From Salinihabitans flavidus (GTDB lineage: Bacteria > Pseudomonadota > Alphaproteobacteria > Rhodobacterales > Rhodobacteraceae): DNA of 64,000 nt. Where the stretch lies: NCBI RefSeq assembly GCF_900110425.1, contig NZ_FODS01000005.1, positions 143,025 to 207,024 of the forward strand. The letters run 5' to 3'. Below, one piece after another: positions 7,405 to 16,558 of this stretch (the stretch's first letter is position 1; each line of letters starts with the position of its first letter). The translations under genes and the position numbers were made by a program. Under the pieces are notes generated by a model. It worked only from the letters and a program-made list of their open reading frames with translations, did not search any database and had not been told where the DNA came from.

Positions 7405-9394
7405 CCCTCGCAAGACGGGGCTTTTCGCGGGCTACAGGGTCCGGTTGCGTCTTCTGCTTATCGCGCTGCTGCCCATTCTTGTTCTGCTTCCGCTGCTGCT
7501 TTTCACCGCCGTGAAGAACTGGAGCGTGCGCTACGACGAGGTGCTGACGGCCAAGGTCTCGGGCGACCTGACCGTGGCGCGCCAACACCTTGGCGGGCTT
7601 CTGGAGCGTCGCGGCGCGGAAATTTCGGCGCTGGCGCAATCTGTCCGCTTTCACGATGCGCGACGCGACGGGAGCGGTATGGCAGCGTTTCTGGAAGATC
7701 AGCGCCGTGAAATGGGACTCGATTTTCTCTACTATGTCGGGGAAGGGCGCGCGCCGAGGGTCGCGGCGCAGAACGGACCGCCGCCCGACCCCGAGCGCTG
7801 GCCGGTGGTGCAGGACGCCCTGAAGGGGCAGCATGGCAGCGTCATCGACATCTTCGACGCCAAAACCCTCTCCGCGATATCGGAGGAAATGGCATCACGC
7901 GCCCGGATCGATCTTGTCGAAACACAGGCCGCGGTGCCGACGGACAGAACGCGCGAGTCGCGCGGCATGGTGGTTCACGCGGCCGCGCCAGCGGACGGTG
8001 GCGCCCTTGTCGGGGGACTTTTGCTCAACCGGAACCTCGGGTTCATCGACGAGATGAACGCCCTTGTCTACCCACCCGGGAGCCTGATGGGCGGAAGCCT
8101 GGGAACGGCGACGCTCTTTCTCGACGATGTGCGCATCAGCACCAATGTCCGACTGTTCGAGGGGCGGCGTGCCCTTGGCACCCGCGTGTCCGCCGAGGTG
8201 CGCGAACAGGTGCTTGGGCGCGGTGCCATCTGGACGGCACGGGCCTTCGTGGTGAACGATTGGTACATATCCGCCTATGAGCCGATCCTGGACAGTTTCG
8301 GCAAGCGTGTGGGCATGCTCTATGTCGGGTTTCTCGAGGCACCGTTCCGCGCCGCCGAACAGCGCACGCAGTTAATGATCTGGGGCAGCTTCCTTCTGGT
8401 GCTTGCCATTAGCGTTCCGCTCCTGCTCAAGTTCTCCCATGGCATTTTTCGTCCGCTGGAGAGGATGAACAACACGATCACACGGGTGGAGCGCGGCGAT
8501 CTGACAGCCCGATCCGGCGTTGCGGGGCAGGGCGATGAACTCTCCCGTCTGGCGCGTCACCTCGACGATCTGCTCGATCAGGTGCAGGAAAGCGACCGGC
8601 GCCTGCGCGAATGGGCCGAAGAACTCGAATCGCGGGTTCGAATGCGCACCCGCGATCTGGAAGAAGCCAATCGCCAGATCGAACTGACTTCGAAACAGCT
8701 TATCCTGTCGGAAAAACTCGCCGCCCTTGGCGAGATCACCGCCGGTGTCGCGCATGAGATCAACAATCCGCTCGCGGTGATCCAGGGGAATCTGGATGTG
8801 ATTCAGGAAAACCTCGGCCCCGAAGTCGAGACTTTCGAGACCGAGTTCCGCCTTGTTCAGGAGCAGATTCAGGCGATCACCATTCTGGTGGCCAAACTTC
8901 TGAGGTTTGCCCGTCCGGAGGAATTTGAGTTGGACGAGGAGGGCATAGACCCGAACGCGGTGCTTCGCTCCAGCGTGCCTCTGGTGCAGCATGGGCTGTC
9001 CCACGCCGATATCGACATCGCGCTCGATCTGTCCGCTTCAACGAATGTCGCCATGAACGAGACAGAGTTGCAGCAGGTGATTGTCAATCTTCTGATCAAC
9101 GCCATCCAGGCCATGCCCGATGGCGGCACCATCCAGATACGCAGCCGAGATGAACAGGACGACGACACCGGTCGCCGCCACATCCTGATCGAAGTGGCGG
9201 ATGAAGGTGTGGGTATCGCGCCGGAGGAGCAGGACCGCATCTTCGATCCCTTCTTCTCGACCAAGAAGGGAAAGGGGACCGGCCTCGGCCTGTCCATTAC
9301 CCGCAAGATCGTCACGCGCGCCGGCGGCACGATCACTTTTGAAAGCGGAACGAATGGTGGCACGGTATTCTTCCTGCGCCTGCCGGCGATATGA
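7397..9394 (+). CDS. membrane sensor histidine kinase (Cache-HAMP-HisKA)
   Basis: This 665-residue kinase pairs with the overlapping response regulator. The ATG at 7397 was chosen because it overlaps the regulator stop and puts the first membrane helix (LLLIALLPILVLLPLLLF) at about residues 16-35. A Cache-like periplasmic sensor spans about 40-320. A second helix, a HAMP segment and a coiled coil follow. The phospho-acceptor is H453 in GVAHEINNP. ATPase motifs are NLLINAIQAM (N box), GVGIAPEEQ and FFSTKKGKGTGLGLS. The ligand is unknown; formate or a related small acid is a guess from the neighbours. Confidence 0.9.
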   Translation: MADPRKTGLFAGYRVRLRLLLIALLPILVLLPLLLFTAVKNWSVRYDEVLTAKVSGDLTVARQHLGGLLERRGAEISALAQSVRFHDARRDGSGMAAFLEDQRREMGLDFLYYVGEGRAPRVAAQNGPPPDPERWPVVQDALKGQHGSVIDIFDAKTLSAISEEMASRARIDLVETQAAVPTDRTRESRGMVVHAAAPADGGALVGGLLLNRNLGFIDEMNALVYPPGSLMGGSLGTATLFLDDVRISTNVRLFEGRRALGTRVSAEVREQVLGRGAIWTARAFVVNDWYISAYEPILDSFGKRVGMLYVGFLEAPFRAAEQRTQLMIWGSFLLVLAISVPLLLKFSHGIFRPLERMNNTITRVERGDLTARSGVAGQGDELSRLARHLDDLLDQVQESDRRLREWAEELESRVRMRTRDLEEANRQIELTSKQLILSEKLAALGEITAGVAHEINNPLAVIQGNLDVIQENLGPEVETFETEFRLVQEQIQAITILVAKLLRFARPEEFELDEEGIDPNAVLRSSVPLVQHGLSHADIDIALDLSASTNVAMNETELQQVIVNLLINAIQAMPDGGTIQIRSRDEQDDDTGRRHILIEVADEGVGIAPEEQDRIFDPFFSTKKGKGTGLGLSITRKIVTRAGGTITFESGTNGGTVFFLRLPAI

Positions 9395-9536
9395 CCTGCG
9401 TGGCGCACATGCGGCGGTTTCCGATGTCTGCCAGAGTGCAAAGTCGATTCTTGCATACCTTTGGCCTATACGTCGCCGCCGTTTGCGGTTCAAATGTCTT
9501 GATAGAAGCAGCATTTCCAAAAGGAGTCGCATACTC

Positions 9537-10352
9537 TTGGCCAAGCAACAGGATTCCGATCACGACAAGCATGCACGGGTCGAAGAGTATGAATCCGTGC
9601 CAAGCTCGGTCATCTTCGAAGCGATCCGCAGAGAAGGCGAGCATGAGCTCTCCCGTTCCTCGCGCGCGCTCTGGTGGTCGGGCGTGGTGGCAGGACTCGC
9701 AATCAGCACCTCGGTGCTCTGCAAGGGGTTTCTGGTTTCCATGCTGCCGGATGCCGCATGGGCGCCGGCGGTTTCCAACATCGGCTACACGATCGGCTTT
9801 CTGATCGTGATCCTTGGGGGGATGCAGCTTTTCACGGAAAACACCATCACCCCCATTCTGCCCCTGTTTCAGGCACCGACCCGGGCGAAGCTGGTGCAGA
9901 TCGCCCGGTTGTGGGGGATCGTGTTCGTTGCCAACCTGACAGGCTGCGCCATTGCGGCGTTCGTTCTTGATCATGGCAGTATCGTGCCGCCGGGCCATCT
10001 GGACGGGATACTCCAGGTCTCGCGCCACTACGCAGAGGCGACGGCGATGGAACATTTCATGTGGGGCATACCGGCCGGTTTCATCATCGCTGCACTGGTT
10101 TGGATTCTGCCACGCATGGAAAGCGCGGGCGAGGTGTTGATGATCGTGCTCTTGACCTACATGATCGGCCTTGGGGACATGTCACATGTCGTTGCGGGAT
10201 CGACCGAACTTTTCATCCTCGTGTTCCGCGCAGAGCTTGGGCTTGCCTCTGCGGTCCTCGGCGGGATATTGCCCGCACTGGCAGGCAATGTTCTCGGGGG
10301 CACTGGTATCTTCGCGGCCCTCACCTATGCACAACTGCGTGAGGAGCTCTAG
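9537..10352 (+). CDS. formate/nitrite transporter (FNT) family channel
   Basis: This 271-residue integral membrane protein has the six-helix FNT fold, with GMQLFTENTITPILPLF and VANLTGCAI typical of the pore helices. A short acidic cytoplasmic N-terminus precedes the first helix. The frame is open well upstream, but TTG at 9537 is favoured because AAGGAG lies at 9521-9526. It lies next to formate dehydrogenase and its two-component system, so formate is the likely substrate; nitrite or another small anion remains possible. The 142-nt gap before it probably contains its own promoter, but no clear -35/-10 pair is visible. Confidence 0.8.
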   Translation: MAKQQDSDHDKHARVEEYESVPSSVIFEAIRREGEHELSRSSRALWWSGVVAGLAISTSVLCKGFLVSMLPDAAWAPAVSNIGYTIGFLIVILGGMQLFTENTITPILPLFQAPTRAKLVQIARLWGIVFVANLTGCAIAAFVLDHGSIVPPGHLDGILQVSRHYAEATAMEHFMWGIPAGFIIAALVWILPRMESAGEVLMIVLLTYMIGLGDMSHVVAGSTELFILVFRAELGLASAVLGGILPALAGNVLGGTGIFAALTYAQLREEL

Positions 10353-10463
10353 GGCGTGGCAGGTAAACCTCGCCTTCTCCCGCGATAGGGCAAGGACCCG
10401 GGGAATATTCCGCTTCGGTGGACAATCGAACACGCGAAACACTGTGGGGTCAGGGCCGAAGGG

Positions 10464-11732
10464 ATGGAGGACACGGATCTATACCAGCGGCTTGCGATGG
10501 CCGTCGCGATCGGGTTGCTTTTCGGGCTTGAACGCGGCTGGCATGGCCGCAACGAGGCCGAAGGTGACCGCATGGCCGGGATTCGCACATTTGCGTTGAC
10601 GGGCCTTTTCGGCGGTGTCTGCGGATGGCTGAGTTTGATCCTTGGCGAGATCTTTCTCGGGATCGCGTTGTTCGGTGTGTGTGTGCTCGTCGGGCTGAGC
10701 TACTGGACACGCCTTCGCAAGCAAAACGACATCGGTATGACAACAGAGATAGCCCTGCTGCTGGCGTTCGGCCTCGGGGCCGCCTCGGTTGTGGCGGAGG
10801 TGGCGCCCGCCGCCACCGCCGCCGTCGCTGCCGCCTCGCTTCTGGCGACAAAGGACATATTGCACCGCTGGTTGACGAAAATCCGTGAATACGAACTTTA
10901 TGCGGCCCTGCAACTGGCGGTGATCTCGGTCGTCATCCTGCCGCTTCTGCCCGATCAGGGATACGGACCCGGCGGTGTGCTCAACCCCTATGAACTCTGG
11001 TGGGCCGTGGTCGTGGTGGCCGGGCTGTCGTTCTTCGGATATCTGGCAATCCGGGTTGCGGGGGCACGGCTTGGCATACTGATCACCGGGCTTTTCGGCG
11101 GCATGGCGTCTTCCACGTCCACGACACTGGCGTTTTCGCGCATGGCGCGCGATGACACAAAACTGCGCCCCATCCTTGCGGTCGGGGTTGTGGTCGCGGG
11201 GTCTGTCACCTGCCTGCGTATTCTGGCCGTTTCCGCGATCTTCGAACGCAGTCTGATACCATCGCTTGCGCCTCCGATGGTGCTGATGGCCATGATCGGG
11301 TTTACCGGGGCGGTTGTGCTGAAACTGCTCGCGGATCACGAGGGCGGCGCGCCGTCAGAGCTTGAGGAGCTCTCCAATCCTCTCGCTCTGAGAACGGCCT
11401 TGTCGTTCGGTGTCATATTGTCTGTTGTCGTCCTGATCACGCATTTCCTGCGGGATTGGTTCGGAACCGGCGGCATATATGCCGCCGCCGGGTTTTCCGG
11501 TATCGCCGATGTGGACGCTCTGACCATATCCGTGTCGCGCATGGCGGGGGAGGATCTGGCGATTGTCACCGCGACGGGGGCCATCGTCCTGGCTGTGTCG
11601 GTCAATACTGCCGTCAAGGGCGGCATTGCCCTTGTTTTCGCGAGTGGTGGTGGCTTCGGGCTGAGGATCATGGGAATCTATGCGCTCATGATCGCGGTCG
11701 GGGCCATCTTTGTCTTTCGTGGATTGTCCTGA
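10464..11732 (+). CDS. MgtC/SapB N-terminal plus DUF4010 membrane protein
   Basis: This 422-residue multispanning protein has an MgtC/SapB-like N-terminal domain (about residues 1-140, with GLLFGLERGWHGRN and the FALTGLFGGVCGWLS helix) followed by a DUF4010-type half (about 180-420, with SSTSTTLAFSRMA). More than ten membrane helices are apparent. The role of MgtC proteins lies in magnesium limitation and membrane energetics; the substrate of this fused form is unknown. It is convergent with chrA and stops 10 nt from it, with no separate terminator. Confidence 0.75.
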   Translation: MEDTDLYQRLAMAVAIGLLFGLERGWHGRNEAEGDRMAGIRTFALTGLFGGVCGWLSLILGEIFLGIALFGVCVLVGLSYWTRLRKQNDIGMTTEIALLLAFGLGAASVVAEVAPAATAAVAAASLLATKDILHRWLTKIREYELYAALQLAVISVVILPLLPDQGYGPGGVLNPYELWWAVVVVAGLSFFGYLAIRVAGARLGILITGLFGGMASSTSTTLAFSRMARDDTKLRPILAVGVVVAGSVTCLRILAVSAIFERSLIPSLAPPMVLMAMIGFTGAVVLKLLADHEGGAPSELEELSNPLALRTALSFGVILSVVVLITHFLRDWFGTGGIYAAAGFSGIADVDALTISVSRMAGEDLAIVTATGAIVLAVSVNTAVKGGIALVFASGGGFGLRIMGIYALMIAVGAIFVFRGLS

Positions 11733-11742
11733 GTTGTCCGCG

Positions 11743-12948
11743 TCAGAGCGTCAGGGCGGCACCACCTGTCGCCGCCACGATCACAACGATCCACGGCGGG
11801 GCCTTCCACGCCGTCAGCAGGACAAAGCAACCCAGCGCCAGTGAGAAGCTCTGTAAATCGGTGACCGCGCTTGTGAATACCGGAGAGTAGAGCGCCGCCC
11901 CGAGTATTCCGACCACTGCGGCATTGGTCCCCCGCATCGCCGATTGGGCCCATGTCTTGCGACGAAAGCTGTCCCAGAACGGCAGCACCCCCACGAGGAT
12001 CAGAAATCCGGGCAAAAACAGCGCTGTCAGTGCCAGAGCGGCCCCCACAACCCCGTTCGGCTCCGGCCCCAGCACGGCCCCCAGATAGGCAGCAAAGGTG
12101 AACAGCGGGCCGGGCACCGCCTGCGCCGCGCCGTAGCCGGCAAGAAATTCATCCGTCGTGATCCAACCCGGTTGCACCACCTCGGCCTGAAGCAGCGGCA
12201 GGACCACATGCCCCCCACCAAAGACCAGCGCGCCAGATCGGTAGAAGCCATCAATCACCGCAAATGTCTGACCTTGCCCGGCAACAAGCGGAAGCAGGGC
12301 CAGAAGACCGCCGAAAACCGTCAATGCCGCAATCGCCGCGCCACGCGACACCGGCACCGACAAATGCCCGCCCTCGCAGCGCGTGTCGCCTCCGAGCGCG
12401 AATCCGGCCACCGCGCCGAGCGCGATTGCCCCCACCATGCCCGCCGCCCCGGGCACGAACGCCAGCACCAGAACGGCCGAAAGCGCAATGGTCGCGCGCT
12501 CGCGGTCCGGGCACAGGTTGCGCGCCATGCCCCAGACCGCCTGCGCGACAATCGCCACTGCCACGATCTTCAGCCCGTGCAGCGCCCCGGTTCCGATCGG
12601 TCCGGACAGTTGCGCCGCCGACATGGCAAAGGCAAACAGCAAGATCGCGGAAGGCAGGGTAAAGGCGCAGAAGGCCGCAAGCGCCCCAAGCCATCCCGCC
12701 CGCATGAGACCCAGCGCGAATCCCACCTGGCTGGAGGCCGGACCGGGCAGGAACTGACACAGTGCGACCAGATCGGCATAGGCCGTGTCCGAAAGCCACC
12801 CGCGCCGCGTGACCAACTCATCGCGGAAATACCCCAGATGCGCGATCGGGCCGCCGAATGACGTAAGGCCAAGTTTCAGGAATACGGCAAAGACTTCTGC
12901 CGCGCTCCCCCTTTGCGGCGTGTCCGGCCGCCCCTTGTCGTGTTTCAC
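11743..12948 (-). CDS. chrA: chromate transporter ChrA (two-domain)
   Basis: This 401-residue protein has two homologous CHR domains. The first carries LGLTSFGGPIAHLGYFRDE and LCQFLPGPASSQVGFALG (near residues 27-85); the second repeats the pattern with VFGGGHVVLPLL and GYGAAQAVPGPLFTF (near 240-290). The long two-domain form exports chromate, and in many bacteria confers resistance. The GTG start at 12948 has a GAGG site five bases upstream. It is transcribed divergently from a periplasmic Spy-like gene. No chrB regulator is next to it. Confidence 0.9.
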   Translation of the reverse strand: MKHDKGRPDTPQRGSAAEVFAVFLKLGLTSFGGPIAHLGYFRDELVTRRGWLSDTAYADLVALCQFLPGPASSQVGFALGLMRAGWLGALAAFCAFTLPSAILLFAFAMSAAQLSGPIGTGALHGLKIVAVAIVAQAVWGMARNLCPDRERATIALSAVLVLAFVPGAAGMVGAIALGAVAGFALGGDTRCEGGHLSVPVSRGAAIAALTVFGGLLALLPLVAGQGQTFAVIDGFYRSGALVFGGGHVVLPLLQAEVVQPGWITTDEFLAGYGAAQAVPGPLFTFAAYLGAVLGPEPNGVVGAALALTALFLPGFLILVGVLPFWDSFRRKTWAQSAMRGTNAAVVGILGAALYSPVFTSAVTDLQSFSLALGCFVLLTAWKAPPWIVVIVAATGGAALTL

Positions 12949-13031
12949 TATGGCCTCACAGCCGCTTGTTTCACTTGTGCGCGATGGTTCAGGCTGAGAG
13001 TGCCCTTTCAGAGTGGGCGATCAAGACCAAA

Positions 13032-13059
13032 TTGCACCACTTCCGAAGAAGGATATAAC
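13032..13059 (+). promoter_or_regulatory. sigma-70-like promoter of the Spy-like gene
   Basis: TTGCAC (13032-13037) and TATAAC (13054-13059) are spaced by 16 bp. The predicted start near 13066 gives a leader of about 50 nt ending in a GGAGAG ribosome site before the ATG at 13115. Confidence 0.55.
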
Positions 13060-13114
13060 GTGAATGCAAAGGTCGGACAACGAATCTCAAGACGCAGAAA
13101 AGACGGAGAGCACC

Positions 13115-13717
13115 ATGAAGAAGATTACCGTTTTCATTGCGATGGCGTCTCTGTTCGGGGCCGTGGCAGCACAGTCGCAGACAGGCCACAACGGACATGG
13201 TGACAAAGACGCGCCCTATGCCGGTCTTCAGGAGCGCGAGATCAAATCGCTTTCCGAAAGCGATCTTGAAGAACTGCGCCGGGGCGGCGGATGGGGTCTT
13301 GCCCTTCCGGCAGAACTGAACGGCATGCCCGGCCCCGCCCATCTGCTGGAGTTGCGGGACGAGATCGGCCTCTCCGTCGGGCAGGTGGCTGAGATCGAAG
13401 TCATTTTCGACGCGATGCAGGTAGAGGCGCGCGAGGTCGGAAATCGCCTCATCGCGGCCGAAGAGGCGATCGAGGCTGCCTTTCGCTCAGGGGAACTGGA
13501 TAGCGCCCGTTTGCGCCAGCTTATCGACACCGCCGCCGCCGCACGGGCCGACCTGCGTTTCATCCACCTGTCGCGGCACCTTATGACGCCATCCATACTG
13601 ACAGAGGCGCAGATCGACTCTTACAACCGTTTGCGCGGGTACACGTCCAATCCGTGCGCTACCGTTCCTGACGGTCACGACCCTGCAATGTGGAGACAGC
13701 ACAACAACTGCGATTGA
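13115..13717 (+). CDS. Spy/CpxP-like periplasmic protein
   Basis: This 200-residue protein has a signal peptide (MKKITVFIAMASLFGAVAAQ) and a mature helical domain rich in charged residues. LSVGQVAEIEVIFDAMQVEA and the later LTEAQIDSYNRLRGY resemble the LTxxQ helices of Spy/CpxP proteins, which bind unfolded proteins or metals in the periplasm. Several histidines (GHNGHGD) follow the signal peptide and two cysteines lie at the C-terminus. The ATG at 13115 is used because GGAGAG lies just before it. It is divergent from chrA, which suggests a metal or envelope stress role; this is inferred. Confidence 0.6.
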   Translation: MKKITVFIAMASLFGAVAAQSQTGHNGHGDKDAPYAGLQEREIKSLSESDLEELRRGGGWGLALPAELNGMPGPAHLLELRDEIGLSVGQVAEIEVIFDAMQVEAREVGNRLIAAEEAIEAAFRSGELDSARLRQLIDTAAAARADLRFIHLSRHLMTPSILTEAQIDSYNRLRGYTSNPCATVPDGHDPAMWRQHNNCD

Positions 13718-13751
13718 CGCCCGTTATCGGGGCGAGGACGCGCACCGTTTC

Positions 13752-14174
13752 TCACTGAAGCGTCATGTCGATTTCAATGGTGGTTTTGGCATCGGGCGTG
13801 ACCGGCGCAATCACGATCTTGCCGTTCTGAACCCCATTGCCCGAAAACTCGACGGTTGACTCGATACTCTCATCAAGCTTCCGCATGATCTGGTAACCTG
13901 CGCCGGACAATTCGTCCTCCCACGTATCAAGCAGCGCTTCCGCGTCCTGCTCGGTCTCGAAGGATACCATCTTGATGTAAGAGCCGATTTCGCGAGCATC
14001 CCCGATCTTGGCATCCTCTGGCAGGACGATTTCGGACGGAAGCCAATCGGGCCTGTCAACCGCCTCGTCTGACTCCGCCAATGCGGCGCCGGCAAGCAGA
14101 GTGGCGATAGCAAGCCCAAGCCAGAAGGCAAGCGCCCGAAGCCTGACAGCGGGATGTTGATTCAATGTGTTCAT
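13752..14174 (-). CDS. small exported protein of unknown function
   Basis: I do not recognise a family. The 140-residue product begins with a long signal peptide (LRALAFWLGLAIATLLAGAA, cleaved near ALA-ES) and has a mature domain of about 100 residues. That domain contains LPSEIVLPEDAKIGD, an alternating alpha-beta pattern (ALLDTWEDELSGAGYQIMRK) and a beta-rich end (KTTIEIDMTLQ). The start at 14174 gives an immediate signal peptide. It is convergent with the Spy-like gene. A periplasmic binding or inhibitory role is possible but unsupported. Confidence 0.55.
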   Translation of the reverse strand: MNTLNQHPAVRLRALAFWLGLAIATLLAGAALAESDEAVDRPDWLPSEIVLPEDAKIGDAREIGSYIKMVSFETEQDAEALLDTWEDELSGAGYQIMRKLDESIESTVEFSGNGVQNGKIVIAPVTPDAKTTIEIDMTLQ

Positions 14175-14385
14175 CAGAACTTTCCGTTTTGGTTCGCCTG
14201 CGGAATCTAGCATCGGAATGGGTATGTCCAATCGAGCTTGGGTGCATGGGCGGGTTTCTGCCGGTCACCGGATTGAACGGCAAACGTCGCATCCCGTCAA
14301 CAGGGGGCAACGCCCGAATTGTAGAACAGTTCCGGATCATGGAACGGCGGGCTGCCACACTGGGCGCCGATCCGATCAAAGGGAA

Positions 14386-14417
14386 AGGGGGTACGCCACG
14401 ATTGCGGCATACCCCCT
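14386..14417 (-). terminator. terminator hairpin downstream of the flavin monooxygenase
   Basis: AGGGGGTA (14386-14393) and TACCCCCT (14410-14417) form a perfect 8-bp inverted repeat. Read on the minus strand the stem is followed by CCCTTT, a weak T-tract, just after the monooxygenase stop at 14441. Apart from this hairpin I see nothing in 14175-14440. Confidence 0.55.
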
Positions 14418-14440
14418 GCTGTTCCTGGCCCAAGGCGTGA

Positions 14441-15928
14441 TCAACCCGCGTGATATTGCGGTGCGCTGGCCAGATAGGTGCCATAGGCGGCGGCGTTCGG
14501 GTAGGAGAATTGCTCGGCCAGCGGGTTGGCGCGCTTGCGCTTTCTTGCGCCGATATCGGCCAGCAACTCGTCGAAGTGCTTAAAGTGGAAGGGGGCAGAA
14601 CACAGCCCGCCATAGACCTTCGCGGCGGGACGTTCCTTGCGCCGCCAGTTGAGCATCATTTCGATATTGTCGCGCATCTCGGTATCGCTCGGCTGATGTG
14701 CAAGCTGCCCGTCGGCATAGCGGACAAGCCAGTTGGCGATCATCTCCGCCCCCAACACCGTGCAGAAGCTCGAGTTGAAGCCGACGAACCCCATGTCGGG
14801 CAGATCGGGATTCACCGACAGCCGATAGACCCGATATTGCCCGTCCTCGTCGATCAGCTTTTTCTTCTCCGCCTCGGGCAGATAGGGCACGCCAAGCTTC
14901 CAGCCCACCGCAAGCACGGACAGATCGCAGGGAATCCTGTCGCCGGTGGTCAACACCGCGTGACCGGGTTCATAGTGGTCGATCGTGCCCTGAATCGGCT
15001 TGATCGTGCCGGCCCGGAACCCTTCGAAGAGCCCCGGCGTCACGATGGGCAGGGAGCAGGAGGCTTCCTTCTCGATCGGCGTGTCTGGCACCATGTTCCA
15101 TTTCTTCAGCCCCAGTTGCAGCTTCAGAAGCGTTTCCAGCCCGCGAAAGTTCGCCCAGACCAGCGGTTTGAACGCCGCCGCCACGACCCGCTGCATGGGC
15201 GACTTGCCCCATGCGTTGAACTGCTGCTCCTGCGCGCGCATGTAAAGCAGGCGCTTGAAATTGATCCCGCCGACGAAATACGGCATGCGCCAGACATTCT
15301 CGCGATAGACCATCGTCACCTGTTTCGCGCCGTTCTTGGCCGCGTTCACCGCCAGATCGGTGGCCGATTTCGACCCGCCGAGCACCAGCACATGCTTGCC
15401 GTTCGCAAGGGTGCTGTCGGTGTATTCCGAACTGTGCATCACGCGGCCGCCATTGGCGACGAACTCATCCTGACCGGGGTGGCTGATGATGTTCTTGTCG
15501 GAAAACTGCCCGGTGCAGATGGCGACGAAATCGAAATCCTGCTTGCGCTCATGCCCCGCCGCCTCGATCGTCAGCGTCCATCCCGGCTTGCCATCGGCGC
15601 GGCGATCCATCGATACAATACTGGTGTTGAGCTGGAACAGCCGCGCCAGACGATGCTTGTCCGCATAGGAATGCAGATAGGCATGCACCTGCGGGCCCTT
15701 GGGCCACTCGGGGTAGTCGTCGGGCATCGGGTGGTCGGTGAAGCGGTAAAGATCCTTGGGCGATTGCGTCTGCACATCCGGATACGAGCGCGACAATTCC
15801 CACACCCCCCCGAAATCGTGGCTCCGCTCAAATCCGAACACCCTGTGTCCGCGTTCGTCGAACGCCTTGGCCGCAGCCAAACCGCTGACCCCGCCGCCAA
15901 TCACGGCGACGTTCTTTTTCTTGATCAT
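14441..15928 (-). CDS. flavin-containing monooxygenase (FMO)
   Basis: This 495-residue class B flavin monooxygenase has an N-terminal FAD site (VAVIGGGVSGLAAAKAF), the FMO-type GRVMHSSEY segment near residue 165, and a second nucleotide site for NADPH (VLVLGGSKSATDLA, near 178). These enzymes insert one oxygen at a nitrogen, sulfur or carbonyl. An AGGGAG site precedes the start. It is followed upstream by a cupin gene on the same strand with a 31-nt gap, so the two may be cotranscribed. The substrate cannot be read from the sequence. Confidence 0.85.
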   Translation of the reverse strand: MIKKKNVAVIGGGVSGLAAAKAFDERGHRVFGFERSHDFGGVWELSRSYPDVQTQSPKDLYRFTDHPMPDDYPEWPKGPQVHAYLHSYADKHRLARLFQLNTSIVSMDRRADGKPGWTLTIEAAGHERKQDFDFVAICTGQFSDKNIISHPGQDEFVANGGRVMHSSEYTDSTLANGKHVLVLGGSKSATDLAVNAAKNGAKQVTMVYRENVWRMPYFVGGINFKRLLYMRAQEQQFNAWGKSPMQRVVAAAFKPLVWANFRGLETLLKLQLGLKKWNMVPDTPIEKEASCSLPIVTPGLFEGFRAGTIKPIQGTIDHYEPGHAVLTTGDRIPCDLSVLAVGWKLGVPYLPEAEKKKLIDEDGQYRVYRLSVNPDLPDMGFVGFNSSFCTVLGAEMIANWLVRYADGQLAHQPSDTEMRDNIEMMLNWRRKERPAAKVYGGLCSAPFHFKHFDELLADIGARKRKRANPLAEQFSYPNAAAYGTYLASAPQYHAG

Positions 15929-15959
15929 TGTTATCTCCCTGTCGGTTTAGCCGCGCGCC

Positions 15960-16406
15960 TCAGCCGTTTTCCGGCGGCGGCAGGAAATCGACTTCATGCA
16001 GTGCCGAAAGCCGCACCAGCTCATTGGGGTCGGTCACGCCGTCGAGCGCACCGAACAGATCGAACAACTTGCGCGACGGCGCCACGCCGAAAACGCAGGT
16101 TGCAGTCTGACCAGAGCGGTTGAAGATGCCATGCGCCTCGCCCATTGGCATTCGGATGGTATCGCCGGCACCGGCCTTGTGGGTTTGCCCGCCCATTTCG
16201 ACCTCAAGCGCGCCCTCCAGCATGATGATCCACTCGTCCTGTGTGGGGTGGATATGCGGCGGCACAAAGGTGTCCGCCGGGACCACGGCATGCCAGATGA
16301 AGGCATTGTCGCTCAGCAATTTCGGCGTGTAGGTGTGCCCCACCACATTCCATGCCACGCCGTCGATCCCGTCGGCTGCGGCGGTGATTCCCATTCCGTC
16401 TTTCAT
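15960..16406 (-). CDS. cupin-domain protein
   Basis: This 148-residue single-domain cupin contains a metal-site motif of the form HxH...E...H: VPPHIHPTQDEWIIMLEG (near residues 50-67) and the later GEAHGIFNRSG. Such proteins are small dioxygenases, isomerases or ligand sensors. AGGAGAG precedes the ATG. It lies between the flavin monooxygenase and a divergent AraC regulator, suggesting that it belongs to the same substrate pathway; the reaction is unknown. Confidence 0.75.
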   Translation of the reverse strand: MKDGMGITAAADGIDGVAWNVVGHTYTPKLLSDNAFIWHAVVPADTFVPPHIHPTQDEWIIMLEGALEVEMGGQTHKAGAGDTIRMPMGEAHGIFNRSGQTATCVFGVAPSRKLFDLFGALDGVTDPNELVRLSALHEVDFLPPPENG

Positions 16407-16558
16407 CGCTCTCTCCTGTTGGCTTCCTTATTGGTGGGAGGAGTCTAAACACATCCCGTGCGCTCTCCATTATCCGTTTTGCGAAAGAAACGGTCCTGCA
16501 AGGGCAGGGGCGGGTTTGTTTCTTGCCCGAGAGCGGTCGGCTGCTCTACACTTCGGCC

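Noticed and set aside
14450..16123. A 557-codon plus-strand frame opposite the flavin monooxygenase and cupin genes.
   Set aside because: It is rich in Arg, His and Pro with no motif, as expected for the complement of a GC-rich gene.
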